Below are positions 60,340-64,000 of a stretch of DNA of 64,000 bases, one piece after another. The number at the start of each line of letters is the position of its first letter. Within the stretch, counting starts at the first letter, position 1. The notes beneath the pieces were generated by a model, which saw only the letters and a list, made by a program, of their open reading frames with translations, did not search any database and was not told where the DNA came from. The stretch lies in the NCBI GenBank assembly GCA_018268675.1, contig JAFDWB010000089.1:124001-188000 (forward strand), read 5' to 3'. Source of the DNA: Actinomycetota bacterium. GTDB taxonomy: Bacteria; Actinomycetota; Thermoleophilia; Solirubrobacterales; 70-9. The position numbers and the translations under genes were made by a program.

Positions 60340-61271
60340 GCTCCCGGCACCCCCTCCAGCGCGCCGGAGCTGACCCGGCTCGGCTCGGGGCCGCGCCGCG
60401 CCCGCAGCCCGGCCACCCGGCGGTAGATCGCCAGCAGGATCCCGGGCAGCGCCAGGACGGCGAAGATGGAGACGATCATGACCACGCCGATCGCCGCCCC
60501 GAGCGGCCAGGCGAGACCGTGTTCGAACTGCGAGGAGGCGAGGTTGGCGATCCCGATCGAACCCGGGTCGCCGACCAGCTGGGGGGCGAAGTAATCGCCG
60601 AAGGAGAGGACGAAGGCGAAGGTCGCGCCGACCGCGACGCCGGGCGCGATCAGCGGCGCCTCGACCTCGAGGATCTGGCGCCAGCGCGGCGCACCGAGGT
60701 CGCTCGCCGCCTGCATCAGCCGGTGCGGCACGCGCTGCATGACGACGAAGATCGGGATGAAGGCGAACGACATCGCCAGGTGCGTCTGCACCAGGATCAC
60801 CGCGAACGGGTTGAAGACGAGGACCTTGGTCGGGTGTTCGAGGATCCCGGCGCTGGTCAGCAGGCCGTTGAGGACGCCTTCGCGGCCGAGCAGGATGCGC
60901 CAGCCGACGATCCGCAGCAGGTAGCCGAGCCAGAGGGCGACGACGACGCCGGCGAACCAGAGGAACTGGTGGCGTTTGACGCGGAAGGAGATGAAGTGCG
61001 CGAGCGGCAGGCTGATCCCCACCGCGAGCGCCGCGACGATCGCCGCGCGGACCGCCGAGCGCACCAGCGCTTCGGTGTACAGCGGGTTGGAGAAGAACAG
61101 CTGGAAGTTTTTCGTCGTCCAGTCATGTACCAGGTGGTAGTACTCCACCTGCGAGAGGCTCATTTTCACCGCCTCCACCATCGGGAAGACGATGAACGCG
61201 GCCGCCCAGATGGCCGCAGGCCCGAAGAGGAGAAGGGCCTGCAGCCATCGGTGTCGGCGGATCACGGTCAT
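60336..61271 (-). CDS. Polyamine/spermidine-type ABC permease (PotB-like)
   Basis: This 311-residue permease has about six spans and the EAA-loop region QAASDLGAPRWRQILEVEAPL. The ATG lies 22 bases after the binding-protein stop. Substrate specificity may be a cyclic amide or cationic amine rather than spermidine, given the downstream hydrolases. Confidence 0.92.
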   Translation of the reverse strand: MTVIRRHRWLQALLLFGPAAIWAAAFIVFPMVEAVKMSLSQVEYYHLVHDWTTKNFQLFFSNPLYTEALVRSAVRAAIVAALAVGISLPLAHFISFRVKRHQFLWFAGVVVALWLGYLLRIVGWRILLGREGVLNGLLTSAGILEHPTKVLVFNPFAVILVQTHLAMSFAFIPIFVVMQRVPHRLMQAASDLGAPRWRQILEVEAPLIAPGVAVGATFAFVLSFGDYFAPQLVGDPGSIGIANLASSQFEHGLAWPLGAAIGVVMIVSIFAVLALPGILLAIYRRVAGLRARRGPEPSRVSSGALEGVPGA

Positions 61272-61293
61272 GACATGGGCGACGCGCGCAGGA

Positions 61294-62511
61294 CTAGCCG
61301 TTCAGTCCGGCGATGATTTCCTGCATGGTCTGGTTGTAGGCTTCCGGATTCTTGGGCGCTTTCTTCACGATCGCGCTGCCGAGGAACGCCTTCGGGTCGC
61401 TGAGCCCGGTCCGTTCGATTTCTTCCTTGGACATGTACTGTTTCGCGGCCGGGTTGACCGGGGTGTAACCGCTCGACTTCGACAGCGCCGCCTGGCCTTT
61501 CGGCGAGGTGAGGTAGTTCATGAAGTCGTACGCCGCCGCTTCGCAGTCAGGGCTGATCCCGGTGGTCATCGCCGGGCCCTCGGTCCAGGCCTGAGCGCCC
61601 ATGTCCTTCACGTTCGCTTCGGCGACCGGTTCGCCCTTCGCTTTGAGTTCGTTGAGGACGTAGCTCCACCCCATCGAGGCGCCGACCTCTTTGTTCGCGT
61701 AGAGCTGGATCAGGTCACCGGCGCTCGACCACATGGTGCGCACGTTGCCCTTGAGTTCGAGCATTTTGTCGCGGATTTCGTTCAGCTGTTCCTGGCTCAG
61801 GTTCCACAGCTGTTCGGGTTCCTTGTCCATGCCGAGCACCGAGGCGCCGATCCAGATCAGGGAGATGTCTTCCCACAGCGCCACCTGACCCTTCAGCTTC
61901 GGGCTCCACAGTTCGGCCCAGCTGGTCGGCGGCTTCTTCAGCAGTTCGGTGTTGTAGATGAACGGGTTCTTGCCCCAGTCCGAGACCATCGCCCAGGTGT
62001 TGCCGTTGTATTCCATCGATTCGGTGGTGAACGGCAGGAGGTTCTTGTATTCGGTGAGCAGTTCCGGATTGATCGGCTTGATCACTTCTGCCTGCACCAT
62101 CGGTTCGATCACTTCGGCCGCCGCGATCACCAGGTCGTACTGACTGGTAGCGCCGGCCGCGAGCTTCGCGATCGCCTCGGCGCTGGAGGTCATGTAGGTG
62201 GGCTTGACCTGGACGCCGTATTTGGCTTCGAACGGCTTCAGCAGTTCTTCCGGCGCCTCGCCTTCCCAGGTGTAGAGGTTCAGCGTGCCGCACGCTTTCG
62301 CGTTGCCTTCCAGCTTCGCCGGCACGGCGACGCCTTCCGAGGCGGAGCCGCCGGACGAGCCGGAGCCGCCGGAGGTCGAGCTCGAGCTCGAGCCGCCGCC
62401 ACCGCAGGCGGCGAGGAGCGCGGCGACCGCGGCCGCCGCCAGGGCGAGGACCGACAGCCGCAGCGTCCGCCGTCCCCGCAACTTGCCGTTGCGTTCTTTC
62501 TCAGTCTTCAT
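61294..62511 (-). CDS. Polyamine-type ABC substrate-binding lipoprotein (PotD-like)
   Basis: This 405-residue lipoprotein has lipobox LLAAC (C36), a long Ser/Gly linker and a periplasmic-binding domain (LNLYTWEGEAPEELLKPFEA, DLVIAAAEVIEPMVQ). GAA dominates glutamate codons, unlike the permease genes. Its start overlaps the ATPase end by 11 bases. Confidence 0.92.
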   Translation of the reverse strand: MKTEKERNGKLRGRRTLRLSVLALAAAAVAALLAACGGGGSSSSSTSGGSGSSGGSASEGVAVPAKLEGNAKACGTLNLYTWEGEAPEELLKPFEAKYGVQVKPTYMTSSAEAIAKLAAGATSQYDLVIAAAEVIEPMVQAEVIKPINPELLTEYKNLLPFTTESMEYNGNTWAMVSDWGKNPFIYNTELLKKPPTSWAELWSPKLKGQVALWEDISLIWIGASVLGMDKEPEQLWNLSQEQLNEIRDKMLELKGNVRTMWSSAGDLIQLYANKEVGASMGWSYVLNELKAKGEPVAEANVKDMGAQAWTEGPAMTTGISPDCEAAAYDFMNYLTSPKGQAALSKSSGYTPVNPAAKQYMSKEEIERTGLSDPKAFLGSAIVKKAPKNPEAYNQTMQEIIAGLNG

Positions 62512-63718
62512 CGTCCGCGCTGTCTCCTGTCTTGCGACTTGATTCCGGGTGGGCTTCCTCGTCCAGCTGGACGAGGACGGTGCGACCGACGGGGAAGCGG
62601 ATCAACACCCGCGACCCCGGTTCGAAGGGTTCGGCCGAGGCCGGCATGCGCGAGTGCACCCGGTCGCCGCTCGGCGTGTCGAGGAAGTAGTGGACGTCGG
62701 AGCCGCCGTACTCGAGCTCGGCGACGGTCGCGCCGACCTGGTTCCAGTCGGAGCCCGGCGACGCGGTGCCGTCGGCGTGGACGGTGGTGTGCTCGGGACG
62801 GATCATCGCCACCGCGGCCACCGTGGCGTCGGTGCTGCCGGGGCGGGCGGCGATCTGCTGGCCGTCGCGCAGGGCGAAGCCGACGGTCTCGCCGCCCCCG
62901 CCCGCCTGGCGCTCGCCGGCGAGGAAGCTCGACTCGCCGATGAAGTCGGCGACGAAGCGGTTGGCCGGGTGGTCGTAGATCTCGCGCGGGGTGCCGATCT
63001 GGAGCGCTTTGCCGTGGTCCATGACCGCGATCCGGTCGGCCATCGCGAGCGCCTCTTCCTGGTCGTGGGTGACATAGACGAAGCTGATCCCGACGTCGCG
63101 CTGGATCCCCTTCAGCTCCAGCTGCATCGCGCGGCGGAGCTTCAGGTCGAGGGCGCCGAGCGGCTCGTCGAGGAGCAGCACCCGCGGGTGGTTGATCAGC
63201 GCCCGCGCCAGCGCCACGCGCTGCTGCTGGCCGCCGGAGATTTCGGAGATGCGCCGGTCGCCGAGGCCCGGCAGCGCCATCCGCTCGAGCATCTCGTCGG
63301 CGCGGCGGCGCCGGTCGCTCCGCCTGACGCCCTTGATTTTCAGGCCGAAGGCGACGTTGTCGCGCAGGTTCAGGTGGGGGAAGAGGGCGTAGTCCTGGAA
63401 GACCAGGTTGACGTCGCGGTGGAATGGCGGGGTGTCGGTCACGACCTCGCCCTCGAGCAGGACGTCGCCCGCGTCGGGGAGCTCGAACCCGGCCATCATT
63501 TTCAGGGTCGAGGTCTTGCCGCAGCCGGACGGGCCGAGCAGGGCGAAGAACTCCCCCTTGGCGATCTGGACGTCGAGGTCGTCGACGGCGAGGACGTCGC
63601 CGTAGCGCTTGGTGACCCCGGCCACCTCGATCGCCGGACGCAGCGCGCCGCCCTCGGCGGCGGTGGCGACGGCGGAACGGACCCGGGAGGCGGCGCTGGG
63701 AGTCGGCGTCGAGGACAT
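62501..63718 (-). CDS. Polyamine-type ABC ATPase (PotA-like)
   Basis: This 405-residue ATPase has Walker A GPSGCGKTST, Q-loop VFQDYALFPHLN, signature ISGGQQQRVALARAL, Walker B LLDEPLGALD and a C-terminal TOBE domain. It is the first gene of the eleven-gene operon, preceded by a likely promoter at 63769-63797. Confidence 0.93.
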   Translation of the reverse strand: MSSTPTPSAASRVRSAVATAAEGGALRPAIEVAGVTKRYGDVLAVDDLDVQIAKGEFFALLGPSGCGKTSTLKMMAGFELPDAGDVLLEGEVVTDTPPFHRDVNLVFQDYALFPHLNLRDNVAFGLKIKGVRRSDRRRRADEMLERMALPGLGDRRISEISGGQQQRVALARALINHPRVLLLDEPLGALDLKLRRAMQLELKGIQRDVGISFVYVTHDQEEALAMADRIAVMDHGKALQIGTPREIYDHPANRFVADFIGESSFLAGERQAGGGGETVGFALRDGQQIAARPGSTDATVAAVAMIRPEHTTVHADGTASPGSDWNQVGATVAELEYGGSDVHYFLDTPSGDRVHSRMPASAEPFEPGSRVLIRFPVGRTVLVQLDEEAHPESSRKTGDSADDED

Positions 63719-63768
63719 CTGACTACCGACTCGGACAAACTGAAGAAAGAGCCTGCTTCATCTGCGTG

Positions 63769-63797
63769 ACGCTATAGATTTCTGAAGCTAGAGTCAA
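63769..63797 (-). promoter_or_regulatory. Likely sigma-70-type promoter of the importer/hydantoinase operon
   Basis: On the minus strand TTGACT (63792-63797) and TAGCGT (63769-63774) are 17 bases apart; TATAGC with 15-base spacing is an alternative. This AT-richer stretch lies 51 bases before the first gene. Confidence 0.55.
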
Positions 63798-63853
63798 GTA
63801 GCAATTTCGATACGTACGTAGCCATGCCGCTTTTCCGCTGTGTACCGCGGTTT

Positions 63854-64000
63854 TCAGCCGGCCGCGTAGCCGAGCGCGATCGAGACGTCGCCCGCCGCCT
63901 CGCGGGCCTCGATCTCGGCCCGATAACGGGGATACCTGTAGGAGTCGTAGAGCCCGACGCAACGCTCCGAGCAGGCGATCAGCCGGCGCTCGTGGTGGGC
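63854..64000 (-). CDS. Unidentified protein, C-terminal end only
   Basis: The last 48 codons before a TGA at 63854-63856 are visible. They encode a Tyr/Arg-rich stretch (CVGLYDSYRYPRYRAEIEAR) with two Cys four residues apart (CSERC). No family is recognised. The open reading frame and typical codon use suggest a real gene extending beyond the right edge. It is separated from the ATPase gene by the promoter region. Confidence 0.55.
   Translation of the reverse strand, partial: AHHERRLIACSERCVGLYDSYRYPRYRAEIEAREAAGDVSIALGYAAG

Overview
This window is very GC-rich and uses GTG and TTG starts freely. It carries several cytochrome P450 genes, a one-cluster ferredoxin and lipoproteins with Gly/Ser-rich linkers. 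All this points to a soil-type actinobacterium; the class Thermoleophilia (Solirubrobacterales-like) is only a guess. No rRNA, tRNA, integrase, transposase or CRISPR was seen. Almost every gene lies on the minus strand in long operons whose genes overlap by 1-8 bases (ATGA, GTGA, TTGA or TGATG junctions). The plus strand holds only a LacI-type regulator, an esterase-like hydrolase and one broken VOC gene.

Region 1 (1-28.4 kb) is a deoxy-sugar catabolic island. It has an L-rhamnose operon (rhaB, rhaI and an aldolase/dehydrogenase fusion cut by the left edge) divergent from a LacI-family regulator. Next comes a P450-ferredoxin-sugar ABC importer-P450 operon, then an operon for an aldo/keto reductase, the importer ATPase, glutathione-independent formaldehyde dehydrogenase and a beta-propeller protein. 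A third operon encodes a third P450, two glycoside-hydrolase-like proteins, a phosphomannose-isomerase-like cupin and an arabinose/fucose-isomerase-like protein. An alpha/beta hydrolase and a secreted serine hydrolase follow. Matching 14-bp LacI-type operators precede five transcription units. P450s plus ferredoxin plus formaldehyde dehydrogenase plus sugar importer suggest uptake and oxidative O-demethylation of an O-methylated deoxy-sugar or its glycoside, ending in the rhamnose-type pathway.

Region 2 (28.4-29.9 kb) is almost gene-free. It holds a dense array of seven DNA hairpins, the decayed 5' end of a second serine-hydrolase gene with an eroded operator, a frameshifted VOC gene and two more hairpins.

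Region 3 (29.9-44.2 kb) is an IclR-linked operon with a dihydropyrimidinase-like hydrolase, isochorismatase-family amidase, enamidase-like amidohydrolase, deaminase-like amidohydrolase, an NMT1-type ABC importer, DUF1989 and DUF1185 proteins, an aldolase, a dehydrogenase, an FAD oxidoreductase and an O-methyltransferase. It looks like import and breakdown of a nitrogen heterocycle.

Region 4 (44.2-49.1 kb) holds an aquaporin/DUF1345 pair, a kinase-like phosphotransferase, an unusual HD + alpha/beta-hydrolase + GNAT fusion, two hairpins at 45.8 kb and a second seven-hairpin array sharing families with the first.

Region 5 (49.1-63.9 kb) is an eleven-gene operon: a polyamine-type ABC importer, two ATP-dependent hydantoinase/oxoprolinase A/B pairs in mirrored order, a NodB-fold hydrolase, a C45 amidase and a VOC protein. 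It probably imports and hydrolyses cyclic amides. The right edge cuts an unidentified minus-strand gene.
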